From the NCBI GenBank assembly GCA_031400775.1, contig JANNQN010000272.1:1-28354 (forward strand): a DNA stretch of 28,354 nt, given 5' to 3'. The notes beneath the pieces are model-generated. The model had not been told where the DNA came from, did not search any database, and saw nothing but the letters and a program-made list of their open reading frames with translations. This document shows positions 18,301 to 26,400 of the stretch, piece after piece (position 1 is the stretch's first letter; every line of letters begins with the position of its first letter). Origin of the DNA: PALSA-1355 sp031400775 (GTDB lineage Bacteria; Planctomycetota; Planctomycetia; Pirellulales; PALSA-1355). Position numbers and translations under genes: made by a program.

Positions 18301-18654
18301 CGTGCCCGAGGGTCCGTTGCCCGCGGCAAACACGTAGTCGCCCAGCGGCAAAATTCCCTGGCAGTTGGTGACCTTATCGCAGTACGTGTCGACCGTTTCG
18401 AACTTGCCGTCGTGGTCTTTATCGCGAATGAGCAACAGCGGGCCTTGCTCGCGCGAGGCGATGATGTCGCCCGTTTCGCTAAAGCTCATGGCCACGAGCG
18501 ATCCGGTCGAGCCGGGAGCGACGACCTCTTCGACCGCGAAACCGGCCAGGGGAGTAAAGCGGCCTTCTTTTGCCGGGGGCGCGTCGGCGGCGATCAGGAT
18601 GCAAGGCATGCCAATGAGCAGGCTGAACGAGAGCAACAACGGTCGCAATATCAT
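15367..18654 (-). CDS. Exported propeller-dehydrogenase / HEAT-repeat / cytochrome c fusion protein
   Basis: The 1095-residue product begins with a clear signal peptide (MILRPLLLSFSLLIGMPCILIAADA). Residues of about 30-420 are a soluble-dehydrogenase-like six-bladed propeller (GDIIASREQGPLLLIRDKD, GPHAPVLGPDGLIYIMIGNH, DIAVGPDGWLYFTVGGRN) as in the planctomycete 'membrane-bound dehydrogenase' family. Residues of about 430-930 are alpha-helical HEAT-like repeats (ATYLLGIHATPKSNQGLVELL, LACASIVRARH). The C-terminus is the planctomycete heme-binding domain with CAKCH at 972-976 and the likely distal ligand Met1068 in SAMPEGLF. The start at 18654 was chosen for the signal peptide; an in-frame ATG at 18768 would bury it. 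It is the first gene of the four-gene operon and probably oxidises a sugar or polyol-like substrate outside the cytoplasm. Confidence 0.88.
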   Translation of the reverse strand: MILRPLLLSFSLLIGMPCILIAADAPPAKEGRFTPLAGFAVEEVVAPGSTGSLVAMSFSETGDIIASREQGPLLLIRDKDHDGKFETVDTYCDKVTNCQGILPLGDYVFAAGNGPSGTAFYRLSDPDGDGKPEKVEALFKFKGGMGEHGPHAPVLGPDGLIYIMIGNHAFVEPTIAATSPHHHYYDAELLKPKYEDANGHAAGIKAPGGTVVRTDQNGSFVELFVGGFRNAYDHAFNRDGELFTFDSDMEWDIALPWYRPTRVNHLIPGADFGWRSGWSTWPDYFVDSLPATIDIGRGSPTGVEFYDHRRFGKKYDGALFMCDWSQGRILAVTMERAGGTYQAQSEIFVEGRPLNCSDIAVGPDGWLYFTVGGRNTEGSIYRITSEEGAKQPAAAAPVGIAKAIAQPQLSSPWARRAIRDVQKELGDQWGPGLVAVAVNAKAAPVDRVRALDLMQLFSPQPAGELLVQLSKDENAEVRSKATYLLGIHATPKSNQGLVELLGDADPNVRRLACASIVRARHNAPLDKLLVLMAEPNRFVAWAARRALEQLPTDGWQAAVLSTTNPRVFIHGSVALLGLGADRGTAGAILAETGKWLDKNPSDDDLLDLLRVVELALERGEFTGEEQSALREKISARFPTSDFRLNRELLRSLVMMQDPTLAPRLAKHLAGRAPMEERIQAAVLARFLNVGWTAELRSELLDFFNVARMLEGGNSYRGYLTNAANDVLKNMPLAEQLARIDAGTKNPAAALSVVRNLATALSSEQVAALTKLCSSLEADKSPPARELRQAALVALGHGDETALAYLHEVFESNPDCRQDVALAVANFAPSKSRRDADWQLLVRSLPVVEGTAARDVLQALSKIPQKDDKPQDLRQVILLGLKLGDQGGREAARLLAHWTGERVADPRGPWQATLAAWQKWFVEKYPDQPEPVPSVEPSANRYTFAQLTEFLAGDESAAGSLDRGSVVFEKAQCAKCHRYGTRGEGIGPDLSNVSSRFQRKEILESVIFPSQVISDQFGAKTVLTNDGRSYTGIVGPTGDGVVVLQANAEKANIAKTEIEEIVPSRKSAMPEGLFNELTLAEIADLFAYLGKPPAAK

Positions 18655-18946
18655 GGAGGGAAACCTCGTGGTAGGCGGTCGATTGGAGGGTGGGCCGGGG
18701 GGCGGCTCGCTTTGCGGCAGAGTTCCAAGAACTGGAAATAGTATAAGCAAACGCCCATGCCGTTGCACTGCTTGGCAGCGCGCGCCGGTACTTTGCCGAT
18801 TTTTCGCCTTTCCAGGTGATTGACGCGGGCCCCGTTGTGACTGAAGCTATCGACGTGCGGCGATTCTCAGGCGGACCGCTCCCTCGATACTTATTGAAGC
18901 AAGCCAACGTTTTGGCCAGGCTGAAACGGGAAGGTCGAGCTCCGTC
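18655..18946. other. Divergent intergenic region between heme operon and NtrC-family gene
   Basis: The 292-bp gap should carry the promoter of the minus-strand four-gene operon and that of the regulator gene. On the minus strand a TATACT box (18740-18745) lies about 85 bp before the operon start but has only a weak -35 partner. I found no -24/-12 element on either strand with the correct GG-N10-GC spacing. Confidence 0.4.
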
Positions 18947-20347
18947 ATGAAAACGGCACGAATTCTCATCGTCGACGCCGATGCTGGCGCGGCCCAGCAG
19001 TATCGATCGATGCTGGCCGCGTTGGAAGAGGCGGAAGTCAGCAGCGTCGCTACGGCGTCGGCTGCGATCGAGCAATTGCGCGGCGAAACGTTCGACCTGG
19101 TCGTTACGGACCTGGATCACCAGCCGGCCAGCAACACCGAGTTGATTCTACAAATCCGCGAGCTCGATCCCGAGTTGCCGATCATCGTGCTGGTCAGCAC
19201 GCCGGCCACGGACGCCGGCCGCTCCGCGCCACAAGCGGACCGCAACGTCGCGGCTCAAGAGGTTCACCTGTCCAAGCCGCTCGAGCCGGGCGCGCTGCGG
19301 CAAACTGCCGAGCGGCTGTTGAGCGGGCGGCGGATCAAGGCCGAATACGACTTGTTGCGGCGACAGGTCGAGCGGCCCTATGGTTTCGACAATATCATCG
19401 GCGGCTGTTCGGCGATGCGCAAGGTCTTCGAAACGATCGGGCAAGTGGCCGGTTCCGACGTCGACGTGTTGGTGGTGGGCGAGACCGGCACCGGCAAGGA
19501 GCTCGTCGCCCGCAGCATCCACCGCCGCAGCGGCCGCGCGGCCGGCCCGTTCGTGCCAGTCGACTGCGGCGCCATTCCCGAGAGCTTGCTGGAGAGCGAG
19601 TTCTTTGGCCACGAGCGCGGATCGTTCACCGGCGCAGACAGCCGGCGAATCGGGCTGGTCGAGTTTGCCGACGGCGGCACGTTCTTCCTCGACGAATTGG
19701 GCGAGCTGCCGCAGGTGTTGCAGGCCAAGCTGCTGCGGACGTTGCAGGAGCGTAAGATCCGCCGCGTCGGCGGGCGCGAAGAGATCGACGTCGACGTGAG
19801 GATCGTGGCCGCCACGGGCCGCAATCTGGAGGAGATGATCCGCCAGAACCGCTTTCGCCAAGACCTCTTTTATCGCATCAACGTCGTGCGCATCGAGTTG
19901 CCGCCGTTGCGCGAGCGGGGCGACGACATTGGTCTGCTGGCCGAATACATGGCCCAGCGCTATGGCCGCGAAATGGGGCGGCCGGCGGCCAGCATCACGC
20001 CCGAGGCTTACCAGGTGCTGGCTCAGTACCGCTGGCCGGGCAATGTGCGCGAATTGCAAAACGTGATCCGTCGCGGCCTGGCATTGGCCAAGGGTCAAAT
20101 GATTGGCTTGGAGGACTTGCCCGATGAGCTGGTGGCGGCGGCCGGCGAGGGCCGATCGTCGGGCGACTTGGGCTATTTCGAATTGCGCGACCAGCACGTG
20201 GCGCACTTCGAACAGCAATACCTGCGCGACCTGCTGGCGCGGCACGAGGGAGACGTGCGAACCGCCTCGATCGAAGCCAAGCTGCCGCGGGGAACGCTGT
20301 ATCGCTTGATGAAAAAGCACGGGCTCGACAGCGACGACTTTCGCTAG
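18947..20347 (+). CDS. Sigma-54-dependent response regulator, NtrC family
   Basis: The 466-residue protein has the full NtrC architecture. The receiver domain (1-125) has Asp10, phosphoacceptor Asp55 (VVTDLD), Ser84 and Lys110 (LSKP). The AAA+ domain has Walker A GETGTGKE (178-185), the sigma-54 contact loop GSFTGA (225-230), Walker B FFLDE (246-250) and arginine-finger region RFRQDLFYR (302-310). The C-terminal Fis-type helix-turn-helix spans about 420-462 (DVRTASIEAKLPRGTLYRLMKKHGL). The second acidic-pocket residue, normally Asp after Asp10, is alanine here, so Mg binding and phosphorylation may be altered. No histidine kinase gene is adjacent. The next gene downstream is PII, with a -24/-12 promoter between them, so a role in nitrogen control is plausible but not proven. 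Confidence 0.93.
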   Translation: MKTARILIVDADAGAAQQYRSMLAALEEAEVSSVATASAAIEQLRGETFDLVVTDLDHQPASNTELILQIRELDPELPIIVLVSTPATDAGRSAPQADRNVAAQEVHLSKPLEPGALRQTAERLLSGRRIKAEYDLLRRQVERPYGFDNIIGGCSAMRKVFETIGQVAGSDVDVLVVGETGTGKELVARSIHRRSGRAAGPFVPVDCGAIPESLLESEFFGHERGSFTGADSRRIGLVEFADGGTFFLDELGELPQVLQAKLLRTLQERKIRRVGGREEIDVDVRIVAATGRNLEEMIRQNRFRQDLFYRINVVRIELPPLRERGDDIGLLAEYMAQRYGREMGRPAASITPEAYQVLAQYRWPGNVRELQNVIRRGLALAKGQMIGLEDLPDELVAAAGEGRSSGDLGYFELRDQHVAHFEQQYLRDLLARHEGDVRTASIEAKLPRGTLYRLMKKHGLDSDDFR

Positions 20348-20395
20348 CGGCGGCGCGATAGCCAACTGCGAAGTGTCACATTTTCGTGAATCGGG

Positions 20396-20409
20396 TCGCG
20401 CCGGCGCGA
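20396..20409. promoter_or_regulatory. 14-bp perfect palindrome, possible activator binding site
   Basis: TCGCGCCGGCGCGA is identical to its reverse complement. It lies about 220 bp before the -24 element, within the range seen for enhancer sites of sigma-54 activators. In GC-rich DNA such palindromes also arise by chance, so the role is a guess. Confidence 0.3.
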
Positions 20410-20474
20410 AAGGGTGCAAAAGCCGCGATTCTCAGCCGTAAAGTCGGGTCAGCCGCTGCAAACGATCGAGCGTA

Positions 20475-20498
20475 CGCCGCCAGCTTGTTACGGCGGCG
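20475..20498. promoter_or_regulatory. Inverted repeat, possible activator binding site
   Basis: CGCCGCC (20475-20481) and GGCGGCG (20492-20498) are exact inverted copies separated by 10 bases. The repeat centre lies about 130 bp before the -24 element, a usual enhancer distance. It could instead form an RNA hairpin after the regulator gene, although no U-tract follows. Confidence 0.3.
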
Positions 20499-20613
20499 CG
20501 AAACCGTCGCGCTGCGGGATGCCCTTGAGAAAACGAAATCGAAAAAACCGAACCTGAGGACTCGCATTGCTTTAGCCGTGTTGCAAAACGATAAATGCAC
20601 GCCATTGCCGCCT

Positions 20614-20631
20614 TCGGCACGGGGGTTGCTT
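20614..20631 (+). promoter_or_regulatory. Sigma-54 (-24/-12) promoter for glnB
   Basis: The sequence CGGCACGGGGGTTGCTT has GG at 20616-20617 and GC at 20628-20629, exactly 10 bases apart, as RpoN promoters require. It matches the consensus TGGCACG-N4-TTGCW at all but the first base. Transcription would start near 20641, giving a leader of about 140 nt before the PII start codon. The upstream gene encodes a sigma-54 activator. Confidence 0.7.
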
Positions 20632-20781
20632 TAGTGCCTTAGTGAAAGCCGAATGAGAGTCGTTAGACCGTCAGGATATGAATGCGGCAGGTCCTAACAC
20701 GGTGTTTTTTGAGTCCAAGAGAAACCACTGTGCGGCTTGATACAATGCCGCGCGGAAACCTTTAGTAAGGGAAGCCGAGCC

Positions 20782-21120
20782 ATGAAAAAGATCGAAGCCA
20801 TCGTCCGCCATTTCAAGGTCGAGGAAGTTAAAGACGCTTTGAACGCCAAGGGCGTGCAAGGCATGACTGTTACCGATGTCCGCGGCTTCGGCCGTCAGAA
20901 AGGACACATGGAGACCTATCGCGGCACCGAGTATGCCGTCGAGTTTATTCCCAAGTCGAAGATCGAAGTGGTCGTGTCCGATGCCAGCGCCCAGACGGTC
21001 ATCGACACGATTCTCAACTCGGCGCGCACCGGCCAGGTCGGCGACGGCAAGATTTTTGTCACCGATCTGTCGGGCGCCATTCGCATTCGCACCGGCGAGA
21101 CCGGCGATACGGCCATGTAA
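20782..21120 (+). CDS. glnB: Nitrogen regulatory protein PII
   Basis: The 112-residue protein is a full-length PII signal transducer, which as a trimer senses ATP/ADP, 2-oxoglutarate and, by uridylylation, glutamine. MKKIEAIVRHFKVEEVKDAL is the typical first strand and helix. The T-loop GRQKGHMETYRGTEYAVEF carries Tyr46 and the uridylylation site Tyr51. The B-loop TGQVGDGKIFV and the C-terminal IRIRTGETGDTAM complete the fold. The ATG at 20782 has AAGGGA upstream; the frame also opens at 20737 but adds 15 unconserved residues. GlnB and GlnK cannot be told apart from this sequence, and no amtB transporter gene follows, which slightly favours GlnB. A -24/-12 promoter and an NtrC-family gene lie upstream, and a strong terminator follows. 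Confidence 0.95.
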   Translation: MKKIEAIVRHFKVEEVKDALNAKGVQGMTVTDVRGFGRQKGHMETYRGTEYAVEFIPKSKIEVVVSDASAQTVIDTILNSARTGQVGDGKIFVTDLSGAIRIRTGETGDTAM

Positions 21121-21150
21121 ATCGCCAGCGGGCAGAGTCGCGGCAAAACG

Positions 21151-21184
21151 AAAACGGGCGCGCAGGCGGCGCGCCCGTTTTTTT
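21151..21184. terminator. Rho-independent, probably bidirectional terminator
   Basis: A perfect 10-bp GC-rich stem (21154-21163 with 21169-21178) encloses a 5-nt loop and is followed by seven T residues. Three further A residues on the left pair with the T-run, so the structure also ends in a U-tract when read from the minus strand. It sits between the convergent PII and PEP carboxykinase genes and should serve both. Confidence 0.9.
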
Positions 21185-21196
21185 CGTTTAATGGAT

Positions 21197-22798
21197 TCAT
21201 ACCCGCGCCCGATGCGCGACGCGCGGGCCCGCGGCTTTCACCGCCGGACTGGCCGCGGCAGCGTATTGCTTGAAGTTCTGATTAAACAGCGCCGCCAATT
21301 TCTCAGCCGCGGCGCGATAGGTCGCCGGATCGGTCCAGGTTTGTTCCGGCCGCAGAATCTCGCTGGGAACTTCCGTCACCTGACGCGGAATGGCCAGACC
21401 GAAGATCGGATCGTCGTCGGTCGGCGCGTCGGCCAACTCGCCGTTATGAATGGCGTCGATGATGGCGCGGGTGTGGGCCAGGTCGATGCGATTGCCCGTG
21501 CCATACGCGCCGCCCGACCAGCCCGTGTTGACCAGCCAGGCCTGAGCCCGATGGCCCCTGAGCCGTTCGGCCAGCATCTCGGCGTACTTGGTGGGGTGCC
21601 ACACCAGAAACGCTGCGCCAAAACAGGCCGAGAACGTGGCTTCCGGCTCTAGCACGCCCATTTCCGTGCCCGCCACCTTGGCCGTGTACCCGCTGATGAA
21701 GTGATACATGGCCTGTTCGGGCGTGAGCCGGCTCACCGGCGGCAGCACGCCGAAAGCGTCGCACGTAAGGAAGATGATGTTGCTCGGGTGCGGTCCCAGA
21801 CAGGGAATCTTGGCGTTGGGAATGAACTCGATCGGATACGCCGCCCGTGTGTTTTCGGTCAACGTGGCGTCATCGAAATCCACCTCGCGCGTGGCCGGGT
21901 CCAGCACCGTGTTCTCCAGGATCGTGCCGAAGCGGACCGCGGCATAAATTTCGGGTTCTTTTTCCGCCGACAGGTGGATGCACTTGGCGTAGCAGCCCCC
22001 CTCGATGTTGAAAACGCCGTCGTCGGTCCAGCAGTGCTCGTCGTCGCCGATCAGCTTGCGCGCCACGTCGGCCGAAAGCGTGGTCTTGCCCGTGCCCGAG
22101 AGACCGAAAAACAGCGAAACGTCGCCGCGCGATCCCTCGTTGGCCGAGCAGTGCATGCTGAGCACGCCCTGTTTGGGCATCAGGTAATGCATCAGGGTGA
22201 AGATGCCTTTCTTCATCTCGCCGGCATACTGGGTGCCCAGGATCACGAACTCGCCGCGCTCGAAGCTGATGCTCACGCTGGTCGACGAGTCCACGCCCGG
22301 TGTTTTCGGATCAGCCGCGGCCTGGCCGGCGTTGTAGATAACGTAGTCGGGCTTACCGAACGAAGCCAGTTCGGCCGCGGTAGGGCGAATGAGCATGTTG
22401 TGCATGAACAGCGCATGGTAGGGCCGGGCGCAAATCACGCGAATCTTGATACGTCGCTTGGGATCCCAACCCGCGAAGCCGTCGACGACGTACAGTCGTT
22501 TTTGGGCGCCGAGAAACTCAAGAGCCTGGTCGCGCAACTGGACGAAGCTGGCCTCGGGCAACTCGAAATTGATCGTGTCCCACCAGATGTCGCGCTGGCT
22601 GGCCGGGTCCTTGACGATCCGCTTGTCCAACGGGCTGCGGCCGGTCTTCTCGCCCGAGCTGGCCGCTAGTGCGCCGCTGGAAGTGATTGCCGCCCCGTCG
22701 AATTTCACGCCATATTCATAAAGCTGCGCGACAGTCGCGTTGATGAGAGTCTCGGGCACGGACAGGCCGTAGGCACGCAGATCGACTTCATGACTCAT
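21197..22798 (-). CDS. pckA: Phosphoenolpyruvate carboxykinase (ATP)
   Basis: The 533-residue cytoplasmic enzyme converts oxaloacetate and ATP to PEP, the entry step of gluconeogenesis. Visible motifs are TGRSPLDKR (52-60, oxaloacetate-binding arginine) and the Mn/substrate region YAGEMKKGIFTLMHYLMP (191-208). The kinase P-loop GLSGTGKTTLS (232-242), the second kinase motif DEHCWTDDGVFN (253-264) and the adenine-binding RAAYPIEFIPNA region follow. The length equals that of known ATP-type enzymes, and the GTP-type signature is absent. ATG at 22798 is preceded by GGGGAGAAC at normal spacing; the frame remains open to 23083 but the extra 95 residues are unlike the family. It is a single gene, convergent with glnB. 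Confidence 0.96.
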   Translation of the reverse strand: MSHEVDLRAYGLSVPETLINATVAQLYEYGVKFDGAAITSSGALAASSGEKTGRSPLDKRIVKDPASQRDIWWDTINFELPEASFVQLRDQALEFLGAQKRLYVVDGFAGWDPKRRIKIRVICARPYHALFMHNMLIRPTAAELASFGKPDYVIYNAGQAAADPKTPGVDSSTSVSISFERGEFVILGTQYAGEMKKGIFTLMHYLMPKQGVLSMHCSANEGSRGDVSLFFGLSGTGKTTLSADVARKLIGDDEHCWTDDGVFNIEGGCYAKCIHLSAEKEPEIYAAVRFGTILENTVLDPATREVDFDDATLTENTRAAYPIEFIPNAKIPCLGPHPSNIIFLTCDAFGVLPPVSRLTPEQAMYHFISGYTAKVAGTEMGVLEPEATFSACFGAAFLVWHPTKYAEMLAERLRGHRAQAWLVNTGWSGGAYGTGNRIDLAHTRAIIDAIHNGELADAPTDDDPIFGLAIPRQVTEVPSEILRPEQTWTDPATYRAAAEKLAALFNQNFKQYAAAASPAVKAAGPRVAHRARV

Positions 22799-23465
22799 CG
22801 CAGGGCGTTCTCCCCAGGGCTTCGCAGGTCTTCGAATGCGCGCACGTCCTGCACCCTCCGCCCAGATACAGCTTGCCGCCCGCCGTGGAATCGAAAACGT
22901 ATTATAGGCGCCCGGTCCAGAGCGCGACGCCGTCACTCGGGGAACGCAAACGACCCGAAATCTGGGGTCCGGTCCGCCGCCGTGACGCCCGAGAAGGGCT
23001 GGTCTCATGGAAAAATCCGCGATTGCGAGAATCCCACGTCTGCCAGGCAGCTTGTCGAACATGATTTCGGCCATCGAAGCCAATCGGGCAAAAAAAGTGA
23101 AAAAAACTGCCTGCTCACTAGGCGCGGGGGGCGGCCGCGTACTTATAATCGTGTCTTACTTTTTTGCCCAGATGCTCCAGGCTTACTTCAAACGGCGATT
23201 GTCGGCTTATCGAAGCCTCTCTATTTTTGCGGGTCACCCTCAACCAAGCAATTTCACAAGCATCGATCACGATCAAGAAAGGAGACGGTCGCTCGGCCCT
23301 AAGTCGGGGAGTCGGGTGATTTGGGAGGACTGGTAGGAAGAGTGGAAATCTAGATCGCGTCGAAGGCACAACCGGCAGGTGCCTTGGTAGGACGGTTAGC
23401 CGCGAGTTTGGAGCCGGGTTCAGCGGCCGGATCGGGAGAATCAAGAGTCACGGAGAAAGCGCAAC
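22799..23465. other. Long divergent intergenic region without a recognisable gene
   Basis: These 667 bp separate pckA from the oppositely oriented giant oxidase gene and must hold both promoters. A perfect TATAAT box lies at 23144-23149 on the plus strand, about 315 bp before the oxidase start, without a clear -35 partner. It sits inside a poly-A/poly-T inverted repeat. A small hairpin GGCTT-ATCG-AAGCC lies at 23204-23217. An open frame of 170 codons on the plus strand has Arg/Ser-rich, unconserved-looking content and is not called. Confidence 0.5.
23086..23169. repeat. A/T-tract inverted repeat flanking a TATAAT box
   Basis: GGGCAAAAAAAGT (23086-23098) and ACTTTTTTGCCC (23158-23169) are inverted copies differing by one A/T in tract length. 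They are about 60 bp apart and enclose a TATAAT box. A promoter-bending or protein-binding arrangement is possible. The AT-richness stands out against the GC-rich surroundings. Confidence 0.45.
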
Positions 23466-26400
23466 ATGGGCATTCGCAGAGACGGACCGAAATCCAGCGG
23501 CAGGCCTTCCAGAAAATCGCACCCTCGGACAAGGCGCACCAGCTTCGAACATCTCGAGAGCCGTCTGGCCCTGCACGCGGGCCACGATCACGAACCCGCG
23601 ACTCCGGATCCGGGGGAAGGTGGCGGGGAGGTGCATCACGATCACTCCGAATCCGCGATCGAACACTTTCTCGCGGACAGCGCTGCACTCGAGGCGACCG
23701 CGGGCAATCCGGCCGAGCCCGAAATCGTACCGGCCGCGGTGGTCGGCCCCGCATCGCAAATCGGTCAATGGGGACCGTTGCAGAACTGGCAGATCGAAAT
23801 GATCAATGCGGTGATGTTGCCGACCGGCAAGGTATTCGGTTACGACCGGACGTTGAACTTGCGGCTGTGGAATCCCGTCACCGGCGACTTCACTTCTCCG
23901 GCGAGCCCGGGCTACGACATTTTTTGTACTGGCACTTCCCTGTTGGCCGACGGCACGGTGTTGTTGACCGGCGGACACGTGGTGGACAACGTGGGCTTGC
24001 CATTCGCGGCGATCTACGATCCGTTCATTGACGCGTGGACTCAACTGTCCAACATGAACGCGGGCCGCTGGTATCCATCGTCGACGACGCTCGCCAACGG
24101 AGATGTTTTGGTGCTTTCGGGCGACGTCAATGGCGGCGGGACACCCGATTTGCTGCCCCAAATCTATGAGGCGGCGACCGGCACGTGGCGCGACCTGACG
24201 ACGGCCGAGCTGGCTCTGCCGTTGTATCCCCGCACGTTCTCGGCGCCCAACGGCGCCGCCTTTGTGGCTGGCCCCGATCCGTTGTCCCAGTATTTGGACG
24301 TAACGGGCACGGGGCAATGGTTTCCGGTTGCGTACCGCGTCGAACCAGATCGCGATTCGGGTTCCGCCGTGATGTACGCCCCCGGAAAAGTGCTCTACGT
24401 CGGCGGTGGTGATCCGGCGACGAGATCCGCCGAGGTGATCGATCTGAATCAGGCAAACCCAACGTGGCGAGCCGTATCGTCCATGGAATTTGCGCGCAGG
24501 AACGTCAATGCCACCCTGCTCCCCAACGGCGAAGTCCTGGTGGTGGGTGGCAATACGATCAGTACCTACGACGGCGATGCGATCCTCGCCGCGGAGATCT
24601 GGAACCCTGTCACCGAAACGTTCCGCACCGTGGGTGACATGGCGGACTTTCGCTGGTATCACTCGACTTCACTGCTGCTGCCCGACGCGACCGTCCTGTC
24701 AACCAGTGGCGACCTGCATTTGACCGGCCAGATTTATTCTCCGTCGTATCTATTCAATGGCGCCCGTCCGACGATTTCCGCGGCTCCGGAGACCGTGAGG
24801 TACGGCGACAACTTCTTTGTGGGCACGCCGGACGCCGCCGCGATTACCAAAGTACGCTGGGTTCGGCTGGGCAGCTCGACGCACGCTCAGGATTGGGATC
24901 AATACATTCAGGAGGCCACCTTCACCCAAACCAGCGGTGGAATCCGCGTCAATGCGCCGCCGGTGCCTAATACGGCTCCGCCCGGCTACTACATGCTTTT
25001 CATCCTCAAAGGAGACGTGCCCTCGGTGGCCAAGATGGTCAAAGTTGGCACGACATTGCCCGAACTTTCGATCGCGGGCAGTTCCGTGGCGGAAGGCCCG
25101 TCGCCGAGCACCCGCGCGATGGTCTTTACCGTCAGCCTTTCCCTGGCCAGCGACGCGCCGGTTACGGTGCAGTTCGCGACTGCCGACGACACGGCGACTT
25201 CGGGACTGGACTATGTCGCCCAAACGGGCACCCTAACGTTCGCACCACGTCAGAAGACGCAGCTCATCACGATCAATGTGCTCGGCGACAATGTGATCGA
25301 GGCCAACGAGAGCTTCAAGGTAAATCTTTCGGCCCCGGTCGGCGCGATTGTGAGTGCCGGGACCGGAGCGGGAGTGATCCGCGACGTGACGGCGCTGCCG
25401 GAATTGACGATCCTGGGCACGACGCTGACGGAAGGCAACTCGGCAACCACCAATGCCACGTTCGTCGTGAGTCTTTCGCAGGCGAGCGCCGTCCCTGTCA
25501 CGGTCGCCTATGCGACGCTCGACGGAATGGCGAAGGCGCAGCAGAGCTATCTGGCGCGCAACGGAATCCTGACGTTTGCTCCCGGCGTAACGCAGCAATC
25601 GATTCTGGTTCCCGTCGTGGGCGATACCCTCGACGAAATCAACAATTCGTTCCTGGTGCGTTTGTCGGCGCCCTCGGGCGCCACGCTCGCGGCCGAGCAG
25701 GCGCTAGCGTTGATCTACAACAACGACGCGCCGGTCGTTGCGAATCTTGGCGCGGGGGCCACAGTGGCCGAACCGACGACGCCGACGGGGGATGTCACCT
25801 TGACGGCGACGTTGTCGGCGCCGAGCGGCAAGCCGGTCGTCGTGCGCTGGACCACACAGCAGGATGACTCTGCCGTGGCCGGAACGAACTTTGTCGACCA
25901 GGTCGGTGCGATTACGTTTCAGCCCGGCACGACCTCGCAGACATTCACCGTCAAACTGCTCAACGACGGCATCAAGACCTCGTCGCGCATCTTTTCTTTG
26001 GTGATGCAGGCCGAGCTGGAGAATGCCAACTACGGCCAGCGTTACCAAGAAATTACGATCACGAATACCGATACGCTGCCCGGCATTTCGCTTTCCAAGC
26101 CTACGGTCACTGAATCCAACTCCGGCACGAGGGCGTTGGTCTTCACCGCGTCACTGTCCGCGTCAATGACTCAAAACGTGACCGTTGCGTTTGCCTCCTC
26201 CGCCGGCACCGCGACCGCGCCCAGCGACTATACCGAAGTCGGGGGAACGATCACGTTTACCCCCGGCGCAACGACCCGAACGATTACCGTGCTGGCCAAG
26301 GGCGATACCGTGGTCGAGTCCAACGAAACCTTGAATTTGACTCTCAGCAATCCTGTGAACGCCAAATTGGTCGCCGGAAAATCGGTGGGGACTATCGTCA

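Larger units (their letters stand above)
20348..20781. other. Regulatory intergenic region upstream of glnB
   Basis: This 434-bp stretch has no convincing gene. It holds a 14-bp perfect palindrome, a 7-bp-arm inverted repeat and a near-consensus sigma-54 promoter, in that order, followed by a leader of about 140 nt. A TACAAT box at 20741-20746 could be a second, sigma-70-type promoter close to the PII start, but no good -35 element matches it. No riboswitch or tRNA was recognised. Confidence 0.6.

Noticed and set aside
22790..23302. Possible 170-residue gene in the pckA/oxidase gap
   Set aside because: It starts inside pckA on the other strand and has Arg/Ser-rich composition without a domain. 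It spans the TATAAT box and poly-A tracts that look like regulatory DNA, and it has no convincing ribosome site.
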